A stretch of DNA of 64,000 bases, taken from the NCBI GenBank assembly GCA_036362985.1, contig JAYGXS010000004.1, positions 4,596,881 to 4,660,880 of the forward strand. Reading direction: 5' to 3'. The DNA is from Ligula intestinalis. Lineage: Eukaryota; Platyhelminthes; Cestoda; Diphyllobothriidea; Diphyllobothriidae. Below are positions 48,229-58,609 of the stretch, in pieces. The position numbers were made by a program, and so were the translations under genes. The notes beneath the pieces are model-generated. The model had not been told where the DNA came from and searched no databases. It saw nothing but the letters and a program-made list of their open reading frames with translations. Numbering within the stretch: the first letter of the stretch is position 1; each line of letters starts with the position of its first letter.

Positions 48229-48437
48229 ATTTGAGTTGACACAATTGTAAAAAAACTCAAGGCGTTTGGCGGGATTTGAACCCGCTCATCAGAGAAGACC
48301 TTGGCGGAGGTCAATTCTCTAACCACTAAGCTACAAACGCCCCGCCTCGCGCCGTGAATGCGCGTGAATGCGCCGTGATGCGCGGGTTCAAATCCCACCA
48401 ACCGCCTCCAGTTTTTTCACAATTGGGTCAACTCAAA
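48229..48437. repeat. Divergent tRNA-like pair (fold-back), best preserved
   Basis: The left arm (48229-48285) and right arm (about 48380-48437) match in inverted orientation over about 55 bases with roughly seven differences. They cover TTGAGTTGACACAATTGT, an A tract and GGGATTTGAACCCGC. Between them are a complete tRNA-like module and a short GCGCCGTGAATGCGCGTGAA-type duplication. Confidence 0.75.
48261..48341 (-). repeat. tRNA-like module (pseudo-tRNA)
   Basis: 81 nt. GGCGTTT pairs perfectly with AAACGCC. The T arm GCGGG-TTCAAAT-CCCGC is perfect, and a D-arm-like TAGCTTAGTGGTTAGA is present. The anticodon arm GACCT/AGGTC leaves only a 6-nt loop (CCGCCA), and the variable region is long, so no amino acid can be assigned and a working tRNA is doubtful. 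Confidence 0.55.
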
Positions 48438-48439
48438 AA

Positions 48440-50638
48440 TGAATTTAATTAACAAATTTTTGTTTGACAAATTTGTTACGTCTTGTGCCTTAAAGATAAA
48501 TAATAAACTTACTAGAGATAAAAATTTGTTTTTCTACGTGGAAGTTAATACGCCTATTTTACTCTACTTCAAGGTCATGGCTTCAGATATGTTTTTTATT
48601 AACACTTTAAACTAACTCCACTCAAATGTTGTCAAAACATAGAAGAAAATCAATGAATATAAAAATTCGAACGGAGCAGGCAAAATATTATCATGTTTAA
48701 AAATATTTGAGGATAATTTGGGTCACTCTCTTGTGACAATTAAATCAAAGAATGGTGCTCTGAAGTAAAAAAACGTATTAAAAACTACTCTGGTTTACAA
48801 AGAAACGTAAGGTCTCTCATTTCCAGCGGAGTATATTCCTCTAAATTTTCGGAAAGTCAAAAATCTGTCATAAAAATCCCATTTTGATTGAGACTGCATC
48901 TTCGAAAAAGGTATCGTACACAGATATAAGACTTCAAAATATATAACTAAAGCATTTATTGCGGGGTTAACTTGTTGGAAAAAGTGTTCTAACACATATT
49001 AGACGTATTCGTTTATAACGTTGTTGGTGAAATTCATTTTTCTCGACAATGAATTGACATATTTGGGTGATTCTAAAGTCATGAGCCACACAGACAGCTA
49101 CCTAAGGAGTAATGTTTAAGAAATTAATATTTTGGTAAATGCTTTTAAGATATTTCGTATTTCTAAGTTTTCAGTGAACAGGTTGAACAAAATTGGTATG
49201 TATGGAGACACAAAGCAAAACAGTGTAATTCGTAAAGTTTTCAGCAGAATTTTGAAAGCATTTTGCTGCTCGTTGCACTCGAATTTTAAAAATAATTTTT
49301 TTTAAATGTGACAAATGGAAGATTCTTCCAATATACACATAATGCTATGAATTTACTATCAATTACAACCGTAATCTAAGTTTTTTGTAGACAGCCGGCC
49401 TATCAGTGTGTGCATTAAATCTGTTTTTATTCCACTCAACAGCCGGGATATGATTTCCATAGAAATTCTTTTGCAATTGTCAATAGAAATCAATGCAAAG
49501 CACGCAAGAATCTTATCATGCATTTAAAAATTGAAATTATTACGAAATATCTACATTGGGAAAAAAACTGTAGTTAAAGTGATCGCATTCATTTCTGACA
49601 TATTTAATGCACGTTTAAATGTTGATGAAAATAATTTCATTTATTAAAAATTGTATTTGTACTTATTCTGGATAAACTTGCCATTCTTTTCCATTCCTTT
49701 GCCTTAAACATATTTATATTTCACATTGGACCAGTGAGTTTAATATTCCAATTACCTGAGTTTGCAGATTTTAGTAAAAATTAAATTTTTATGCTAGTAA
49801 AATGTAACTTCTCAACCAAACTCTGACTTTTTTAACGATGGTTTTATCTCCGCTGTTAAAATAGTTTGGAGGCACGGTGCGTGTACTGACTTTCGGCAAA
49901 ATTACTTTTACTGCGTTCTCAAACATATTTCACGAGATAGTGCACTTTCTGTAAGTGATTCAAAGCCGATAGACCAAAGATCCCAGGACTCAGTGCGTAT
50001 GTGATGGGCATGAGCATATCGCTAAAAAAGTAAGTTGGGTTGGCTACAGCTGTATGAAGAGGGCAAATAAGTAAGATATTTTCTTCCTGCACTGCCATTT
50101 ATATTTTTGCTCAATTTCAAAAAGTACTTCGAAAGTACCAAACCCGAAAAATGGAACATACTAAATATAACTTAGTTGGGGCATAAAAATAGCGTCTAAC
50201 AAACAAAGGAAAATAAAGAGTAAATAAAGAATTAATATCTGATAAGCTGTTTCCTGTAATGCATTAAATAATACTGCAATAAGATTTACAGGCTATGAAA
50301 TTGTTTATAGGCTGTTTTCACTCGTTAGTCAAAAATTAAACTTGTTGAAATGATAAAACCGATATTAATTTTACAAAAAATCCAAAATATATTTGTCACA
50401 TATTTTTTTTTGATTGAAATGCCTCCTTTAAAAATCTATCCTTTTTATATTTGGCTGCGTTTCAAGCAAACGGAAATACGCCTGCGGCGTGCGCCTGCGA
50501 ACGTAAATGGGTAAAGAAATTGTCCAAAAATCAGATCGTAATGGATTTATTAAAGAATGTCCTTTGTTTTTCTACAGAACGAAACGAGTATGAGATGCGC
50601 ATACATCAATATTGTGCCTATTCTTAACTAGTCAAGAA
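48440..50638. other. Non-coding AT-rich stretch
   Basis: No supported gene or repeat. Confidence 0.45.
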
Positions 50639-50639
50639 A

Positions 50640-50830
50640 ATGTTACCTCCAATATTTTACGATTTGCATCACCGACTATGCACCCCTTATCTGCGCATGT
50701 CTCAGACCTGTTTACGATTACCTATGACTAAGGATTCCCGCCGGAATCCGAAACGTCAGGCAAATAAAACTCTTGTTCCAGTGATCCCATCTTCGTCTTC
50801 TATGCATCCTCTATTGTTTCAAAGTGCTCA
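50640..50830 (+). mobile_element. PLE family C 3' tail
   Basis: Matches the 3' end of the 33330-34215 copy: GCATGTCTCAGACCTGTTTA, CTAAGGATTCCCGCCGGAAT, CCGAAACGTCAGGCAAATAA and CTCTTGTTCCAGTGAT. A 7-bp perfect hairpin lies directly before GAAAC. The CTGANGA box is degraded (ATGACTA) at the usual 19-nt distance. Confidence 0.7.
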
Positions 50831-52085
50831 TATGAATTCACTTAAAGTTGTGTTACATACGGTATTGACCAGAATCGGGAAAATGTGTGTTTCTAATACC
50901 CTACCATAGGCCTTATAAAACATTTTTTTTCCTTTGAGGACGCAGTTGATATGGCTTTCTAGAAAATATGCTCTGGATCCATTGCAGCCGAGCACTGTTT
51001 AGACAGAAAGTATGACTTGTCACCTAGTTAACATTTACAATTTTACACCCAGGTGCCCGTGGCAATTTATGAGGAATTCGTTTAAATTTTCCTCTAAAAT
51101 TCTGTAGCATTGTACATTTTTATAAAGCCTGATTTATCTCCAGGCTTAGGAAGGAAAATACATTTCTTATAATCCAAACTTGGAAAATTTTTTGAATTCC
51201 GATCGCTGGGTATGAAACACATATTGGGAACAAAAACAAGGTGGTCAGTACAAGGTAGCGCATGTTGAATCATGTAAACAGGCGGTGCTGCTTTCACGTC
51301 ATTGCATGACATATTGTTTTGCCAATGCCTCCAGCTAACAGCAAAAAAGATCTTTGAAATTACTTTTTCGTCGGCTGACTTTCGTTATTAACAATTATTA
51401 TGAAACAGAGGCGTGTTCTTCCCACAAAAACAAACAGGTTCCCCAAAGCGGCTCATCCCAGCCAAACGTCAGCCCTTGTTTTAAAGAAGTCAGTAAACCT
51501 GTGTTCGTTTTCATCGTGAAACTTTGTTAGCGTGAAAATTACCATTTTTCCTTCGTTCATGTTTACTTCTAAATGAATGCTTGAAAGAAGCATTGCATTT
51601 TTTCGAATACACCCCGCTTATATTCACATTTAATATGCATGCCAGAATTTCCTATAAAGATTATGTTATTGAGACTATGCAAATAAGAGCCGACAAGCCT
51701 ATCACGTCGAAATATTATGAATGTCTTTAGTGGGATCATTTAGCGAACGATTATAATCTAGGAAGTCCTTTAAGGATAAAAACCCCAGTCAAAACATGGA
51801 AAAGGACAAGCGGCTCATGTTAATTTCTACAAAAAACGTTATCTGTCGAGGAAAGAATGCACTTTTTTCTCAGGCATTGCAGATTAATGTGAAAGTTATC
51901 TTTGCCCACCTGCAAACAAGATAACAAACTCGCCTGAAAATTCATTTGTTTTGTGTATATTTTCCTCGCTTGCAAAATTTTCTAGTTTTTTAAGTCCAGC
52001 GAAAACCGACGCTTATGGAGAAGAACAGGTCTCAGAGCAAACTGCATTGAAAAACCCTTCAAAATTCCGTTTGATTTGGTTACAA
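50831..52085. other. Non-coding AT-rich stretch
   Basis: No supported gene or repeat. Confidence 0.45.
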
Positions 52086-52089
52086 CTTA

Positions 52090-52360
52090 CAGTAGACGCG
52101 AAAGATCACGAAACTTTCTGACATATGCAAAAGGTTGTAACTCATTCGGTAATCGGCATTGAATCAAGTTCTGCGACAGATTAGTGTGAAGTCTATTCTG
52201 AAGTCATGTCAGTCAGGATAGGATGCGGACTTTTTAACGAGCATCGTTATGGCCACAAGCAAAACGTTTCTGATGTTAGGATGGGCTTCTTATCTTGTAT
52301 GCTTTTTATCATTTATTTTGACTGCCTTTGTCAATTCAAATATATTTTAGGGAAAACATG
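52090..52360 (+). mobile_element. Long-TIR MITE, solo left arm
   Basis: Starts CAGTAGACGCGAAAGATCAC after TA and follows the left arm of copies at 9539 and 23163 down to TTCAAATATATTTTAGGGAAA. The rest of the element is absent. Confidence 0.7.
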
Positions 52361-52439
52361 GAAACATGCTTAATGCTATTTTCAACCTAAACGAACAGTA
52401 AATAACATGTTATATGCTGCAGGATTATGGAGTTAAGTG

Positions 52440-53330
52440 TCAACATAGAGTTGATGCAATTCCGAGAGCTTCATTGACTTCATTGACAGCACTGTTTCCG
52501 TAGAAGATGGTCCTGCTTGACAAATTTGCTTTACTGTCTAGAACAATGGACCCGAGCACTTGATCAAGGAAATACAGTGAACACAGTATTCGTAGACTTC
52601 AATAAGGCATTTGAAACTCAGCCTCATCAACGTCTCCTGTACAAGCTCTGACATATAGGAGTAAAAGTCAACCTTTTCCGGTGGATCGAAAACTTTCTGA
52701 TCGGTTGAAATCAGACCATATGTCTTGGTGATCAGCGATTGGCGGAGGTGGTGGTTGATAGTGGGGTTCCCCAGGGTTCTGTTCTGGGCCCTATCCTCTT
52801 TCTTATATATATATATCGACGACTGCGTAAGCGGATTTGACTACGAAAACGTTATGTTTGCTGACGACTTAAAGCTCTGGAATGTCATCCGCAACAAAAA
52901 CCATGAAGCAAACATGCAGACAAATGTGCACAGACTTGAGCAATGGTCAACCGAATGGCTGCTGCCATTAAATATCATCAAATGCGACATAATGCGCTTC
53001 GTTAGTATCAACTCTTCGTATCGGAGAGTCTAACATCTAAATCGCACGCCGTTGCCAGAGGTAGAAGGATCTAGGGGTGTGGATCACGCCTCTCCCCACG
53101 GGCGACAGTTTTTCTCCGTAAAATCAAGCAAATGGCATTTGAACCCCAAGAATTCCGAACAATGCCTAAGTAATTTTTTACCGCCTGTCGCTTTTTCGCA
53201 GTTTCATTACTGGCAACGCCACATGTTCTACATCATAGCTGCTCTGATTCATGAGGGACTTTAAAGTTCAAATGGAGTGTATCTATATTTCCCTAATAAA
53301 CCTGACCTAACCAACTACGATCGAAGCTGT
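52440..53330 (+). pseudogene. CR1-like non-LTR retrotransposon reverse transcriptase, broken
   Basis: RT palm motifs appear in order: CLTNLLYCLEQWTRALDQGN, VFVDFNKAFET (motif A), HQRLLYKL, then DSGVPQGSVLGPILFL, and FADDLKLWNVIRNK (motif C, catalytic FADD). Then MQTNVHRLEQWSTEWLLPLN, and a degraded C-terminus to about 53,300. Stops lie in the stretch between motif A and SGVPQG, and a frameshift sits exactly in a TATATATATAT tract (about 52803-52817). The FADD region stays open for 102 codons. Both ends are truncated. Confidence 0.85.
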
Positions 53331-53671
53331 AAGAGCTTCGGAAGCGGAATGACAATTGCCTCTACCCGCTGGCAGGATCTGAAAGCAGGATAACTCCATA
53401 AAACCGTTGGCTTTGCGTTAAATTCAAAAATAGTTTAAGGTTAAAGTTAGCGTCACGGTAGGGGAAGTGAGCAGATGAAGTCAGATCAAATGCTAAGAAG
53501 AGAGATATAGTTGAGATTAAGGTAACAATTACGTTTTGCTGTGGGAATCAGGCTTAAGAATCTGGCAGTGAAAAATCCCACTGATATCTAGCCCGAGTCC
53601 GACTTTATTACGTGGAGGATATCTGTATTCCAGTGTGATGAGGGGAATGGGATGCAGATGGCCGAAAGCAG

Positions 53672-54202
53672 TTTATGTAGCTCACCCAAATAATCCTTAG
53701 TCCCGGCATTTAGTCCTATAAAAACGGTACTTTTAACGGTTTTATGGGTACGAAATTAGGATAGGCAGTGTTTTATGCATTTTAAGTTAATTGTATTGAG
53801 AAATGTTATGGATTTATATCTGTAGATTTTCCTAACCTCTATTATCTTTTAACGTTTTGCGAAAAAAAGCCGATTGTCAAATTGCAGGTTTTGTGAAATT
53901 CATTAAAATATACAAATGGTGGTTAGGAGGTCGTTTAGTTCAACTGGCCTGAAATCCAACTTACCGTTCTGGAATTAAATTAGTGTAGTCCGTGGCCCAA
54001 AGTGCCGCGCACATCTTCAAATTACATGCAAAATACCTAACTACCAGCGGCCCAGGAAAAAAATTCAACTGCTTTTTTCACTTAACACTTACTTCGAAAA
54101 AATTCTTTCCCTGCCTATACTACTTCTCTACCAAAAATCTATAACCACCATATTAACGTGATAAAATGCTGGCGCTAGGGGTACATGAGGTACACTACTT
54201 AA
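53672..54202 (+). mobile_element. MITE-M1, copy 3
   Basis: 531 bp. The right end GGTACATGAGGTACACTACTTAA is the best-preserved terminus of the family. The left end TTTATGTAGCTCACC is degraded. The interior parallels 19621 and 40381. Confidence 0.7.
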
Positions 54203-55510
54203 ACAAATATTACCCGCAGGTGCAATACGGTCTTAAAGTTATTTGAACTGCTTTTCAGTACATGTCAGTTTTTGAATGTTTTTAAGCAATATGATCCCTT
54301 TCAAGGCAACGTTATATAGTACGTCTAATTAAATTGGATGTCAACAGACAAATGTCGAACAGGGTTGTACAGAAATACCTATGCATTAGCACACGCACCT
54401 TGGTTTCGCGCCATCTTTCTAGATCTTGGAGCACAAAATATCCGAAGATCGTTTATTAGGCTCGTTATTTTTCGATCTTAACGGTGAGCAGCAGTTTCCT
54501 CACATGCGACATTGAGGAGGAAATATTTTACAGATTTACCTGCATTTTTACACTTAAGCTGGTCCGAACGCAAACACATTGCGTGCAACGAAATGTTTTT
54601 TTTCGCAGGTTATCGTGGTCACATTTTCACCAAGGATTTTCCGTGGACATGAGCGACCGTTTCTAAATTTTTGCTGCGTGGCTTAGGGAAAATTCATATT
54701 ACTGCTTCACAGAAAAAAAACGATTACGGAGGATAAAATAAACTTGAGGGTACAGTAAAACCAACTTAGTTTACAAAGACTAGACATGTACGTTGGAGCT
54801 TTTGTCAGAAGTTATTTGTTAAGTTTAGGGCATTTTAAGTGGATTTAATGTTAAGCATTTCAACGAAGGCTACAAAGCACCTTGGTGCAAGAATGCTTTT
54901 ATGTTTCGTATGTTATGTGCAGTTCCGCAGTGTGGAGAATAATTAGTAAAAACGCTTAACACAGGGATGTTAACCAGAAGTTTTTCATACGTCTGAATGT
55001 TGGCAGCCGATGCAGGGGGATACCAGTGTTAAAATAATTATAAACTACACTTTCCTATTCACAAAAAAGATATCGATGCTGGCCTTATCTGCAATAAATT
55101 TATCAGATGTAGTTATGTGGAGAGAAAAGTGTGTTTTGGTATGGTTGCGTCTCACCTAAAAAATATACGTCCGCGGTCTCAAGTAGGCCAAAAGAGGCAA
55201 CCCGTTAAACCATCATTCACACTCTCCTAAGCAAATTCTGCAAAGGAACTTAACGTAAGCAGACCTTACATTTGAAATAAGCTTTAATGATTTTTTGAAA
55301 AAACATTAGCAATATTCCCATTTATTGCCATTTCATACGACAGAGTGCCTTATACAGACACAGTTCTGGTATTTTAATCGCTGTGCATTTCCTACACATG
55401 AAACAATGAGAGCATAGGTGAATATACTCATCCCAGGTGTATCTTAAGGTATGGAGCACGAAGGCACGTCAATCCCCGGAATTATGGGTGCATTGCCTAC
55501 CGTGCCTAAA
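54203..55510. other. Non-coding AT-rich stretch
   Basis: No supported gene or repeat. Confidence 0.45.
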
Positions 55511-55514
55511 CTGC

Positions 55515-55920
55515 CCTCAAAATTACACAGAACAGACTGGACAGAAGCTTTTTTCCCACAGGCACGAACGGAAACTGACTGTTGGATGGGGTGAAGCATT
55601 ATGACGAGTGGCCGCTCACACCCACGAGACCGGCTATAAAGGTAACTTCGCAGCCGCGAAGATAGCTGCTCACGCCGGCAGCAAGACTAGCCGAGAATTG
55701 ATTGAATCCCGCGCCTACTATGAGAACGCAGTCAACCGATTTATTGATCTGTCGCGGGCATACAAAACCCTGCGCAGTCACCTCCGTACTGATATCACTG
55801 GTAGTTAATTGGCCCCTACCCCCTTAAAGGGTTACTCGTTTTTCGTTGCCATATTTATTTTTGATGATGGACTCCAGTAAGTGCTCGAAAGTTCAGATAA
55901 ATGAAACCATAGTTAAGATG
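55515..55920 (+). mobile_element. Penelope-like element fragment (family E), GIY-YIG C-terminus and tail
   Basis: Frames combine EQTGQKLFSHRHERKLTVGW (GIY-YIG core, diverged), then HTHETGYKGNFAAAKIAAHA, GSKTSRELIESRAYYENAVN, RFIDLSRAYKTLRSHL and a stop at about 55,808. The tail has TTGATGA, 19 nt, GAAAG near 55,860-55,892. Richer in G+C than its surroundings. Different family from A-D. Confidence 0.75.
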
Positions 55921-55929
55921 AAAGACGTG

Positions 55930-57300
55930 TATTCTTTACCTATTCAGTTAAGGATTTTCTAGCCATATCGCATTTGACTATTCTCAAAAGCCTCGGCAAC
56001 GTGGGAACATATAGGGAAAATAACAGGCGATATATCTGTGGGCAGAATTTGTCCACAGAAGGACAACGCCACGTCGGATAGTATAAAACGTGTGTCATCC
56101 GGCTCAGGCTGTTTCTTTTTATAAACCACTTGAGGAAGCGCTATGTTGCACAGTATGACTGCATTAGAGTGGAATAATATGTCTCTTAATTAGTAGTCGT
56201 AAAGCAGGTTAATTTACCAAATGATAATATTAAAGGATAAATTATACTAATATGATTAACTTGATTATCCTAATTATGAATAAATAGGATCCATGCGACG
56301 TGGATACTTTTTAAGAAAAACTTCGGAAAATGCTAAAATCTTACCAAACGTAACCGTTCACAGCACAAGTATCCCCCATTAATGCGTTGCTCCAGAGAGG
56401 GAAAGAGACGCCGCATTTTGACCACCATACCAAATAGGCATTAAATAGAGCTGTCGGTAGTGTTCACTTTCCTTACGAAACCTAAGCTAGTGTGGGCAGC
56501 GTGATTGTTTTGTTTTTAAAGAATTTATCTAGCTTTTGTTCGGCTGTCTCTTATAAAGTGAAGGCGCCCACAGACGACCAGTTTGCAAAAACAGTTTTAT
56601 TTGTGAAACTGACCCAGTTTAATGCAGCCGCAAGTTTAATAAAGGATAACCCTTTGCTTTTGTTCCCCTTTTAGCATACCAGTACCACAAGCAGCTAGCA
56701 AAAAGGAAGCATTTATTTTTAGAAATGCCTTTTTTCCTGGCGACTGTAGGCTTGGGTGCTGTGATTCGGAAGCGTTATAGCAATATCAATTTTTTATTGA
56801 CATTTTGAATGAACAGAAGTCCTGTGGTTAAAAGAAAAGACAGCATTTCGCGATTTTAATAGAAGCAAACACTGTTGATATAACGTAGATTCGCACGTCC
56901 CTAGCCGTAGAAAATATGCAGCACCTGCTAAGCAAGAGGGTATGTAAAATTCTCTTTGTTCGCTAAAATTGTCTAGATCTAGCAGCATACGTTTTCATGC
57001 AAGCACAATCTCACAATAAATTAAAAATGAAGCGCGCTCTTTGTCCTAGATTGTGGGTTACTTGTGTAGCTTACCCAACCGTCAATGATGGTTTGCCAGC
57101 AAACACATATTTATTCACTCTAGCCACAAATCCTTCGTCAAAATTTGATCTCATTCATAAAATTGGGGCGAAATCTGGCCTCGCTAGCGCTTGCCTGAAT
57201 TTACTTAAATGAGTCTGAACACTAGTCGCTTGTGGTTCACGCTGGAATTGTCTGGCAATTTTCTTAGAGGTTTTTATTTATTACGATAACATATACGTCA
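55930..57300. other. Non-coding AT-rich stretch
   Basis: No supported gene or repeat. Confidence 0.45.
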
Positions 57301-57309
57301 AGAGCGAAG

Positions 57310-58290
57310 CGTGCCTTTGAATATGAGCGTACAGTGCTTTCATCATCCCCAAAAGAGGTGGAAGAAGGGGCAATTTCTGAGGCCAATTTGTATTTAAGCT
57401 GACGTTTCGCAGACATTTTACCTTTAGTCGTTAAAACGTAGTGTCTGTTCTCCTGCTGGAGTCTAGTGAGTGTGGCTAACAGTTAGATGCGTACTATAAC
57501 TGTGCCTGATGCTCGCATATCGATCGGCTGCTGGTGGCTGTTTGAATTGTTCTCGCTCTCACGGGTGTTTCCATGCGATACGTCACGCCGTTGTCGTGTC
57601 TTCTGAGCTTGTTTCACCACATTCGCTCGCGGCTGTCGGCTGTTAGCTGCGCGTAACTTCCTTTGCCCGACCTATTGCTCCGTTCTGAGCAGATGGTGGC
57701 CTTGTGCGGGTCGCTTGTTAGGCGAGATGAAGGTCTTTGGCTCTGTTGTGTGTGCCAGTGAAGGACCAACTTATTGACAGCAATCTGCTCATCTTGTCAT
57801 TGGCTCGGCCTTCTACCCTTGCTTTCTCAAAGGCAAATGCGTGATTTCTCTGCTGTACGTGGTCATAGACCATAGAGAGCTTATTTTTGCGGTTAATTGC
57901 CTGTTGATACTCATTAAATTTTGTTCCAAGGCGTCTGCCTGTTTCACCAATATACGAGCATCAGACAAGGTTAAAACACGCGTTTAGTGGTCAGACACAC
58001 TCACTTGATGCCAACAGGAGAAAATACACTACGCACTGACGATGAAAGCGAGAACGTTAACGAAACGTCAGCTTAAATACAAAGTGGACTCAGAAATTGT
58101 CCCGTCTTCTTCCTCTACCGGGGATGATGAAAGCAATATTATATATGGACCTCGAATATACGCGCATATAAAGAACGCATATGTACACGCCCTCAATACA
58201 GCTGTAAATTGCGTTAACTTCTCAGAATTAAAGCCTAGGGTTAAGGTGCCGATGAGCGTCAAGTGAAGGGTTACGTTGCAAGCAGAAGTA
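57310..58290 (-). mobile_element. Penelope-like element (family B) flanked by inverted tails
   Basis: The minus strand at about 57720-57965 encodes GETGRRLGTKFNEYQQAIN, RKNKLSMVYDHVQQRNHAF, AFEKARVEGRANDKMSRLL: a well-kept GIY-YIG half with YIGETGRR intact. Its 3' tail lies at 57310-57530 (minus sense), while at 57990-58290 the same kind of tail appears in plus sense, so the coding part is bracketed by inverted tail copies. The composite joins a family A tail at 58300, as at 36930-37760. Confidence 0.75.
58036..58066 (+). ncRNA. Hammerhead-ribozyme-like core, family B
   Basis: CTGACGA, 19 nt (GCG-AGAA-CGT apical hairpin with a loose lower part), GAAAC then GTCAGC. Same 19-nt spacing as family A. 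Confidence 0.4.
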
Positions 58291-58299
58291 GACGTGTTT

Positions 58300-58600
58300 G
58301 ATGGGACAAGAATTTAAATCGTCTGACATTTTGAAATCCTTCGGAGATTCATCATCAGAGATAGCAGCAAAGACAGGTAATTCACATACGGTGAGTTGCG
58401 GCATTTCTAGTATAAAGCGACTATGCTACTGTATACCCATGAAAATTAATGGCTCCACCAATCGAAGGCGGTTGCCAGTTCATGCTCTAATTGCTTAACG
58501 GCCTACGCGTGAGTATTGACCGGCTGAACTTTCATCACACGTGCTGGACTGGGACGTGATGATTGCTCGACCATCTGGCACTCTGGCAAAGACCTTAGAC
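58300..58600 (-). mobile_element. PLE family A-like 3' tail, minus strand
   Basis: The counterpart of 36930-37200. It contains CTGATGA, 19 nt, CAAAAT-type core (degraded) and AGCCGGTCAATACTCACGCG as expected of the tail. Confidence 0.6.
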
Positions 58601-58609
58601 AATTATTCA

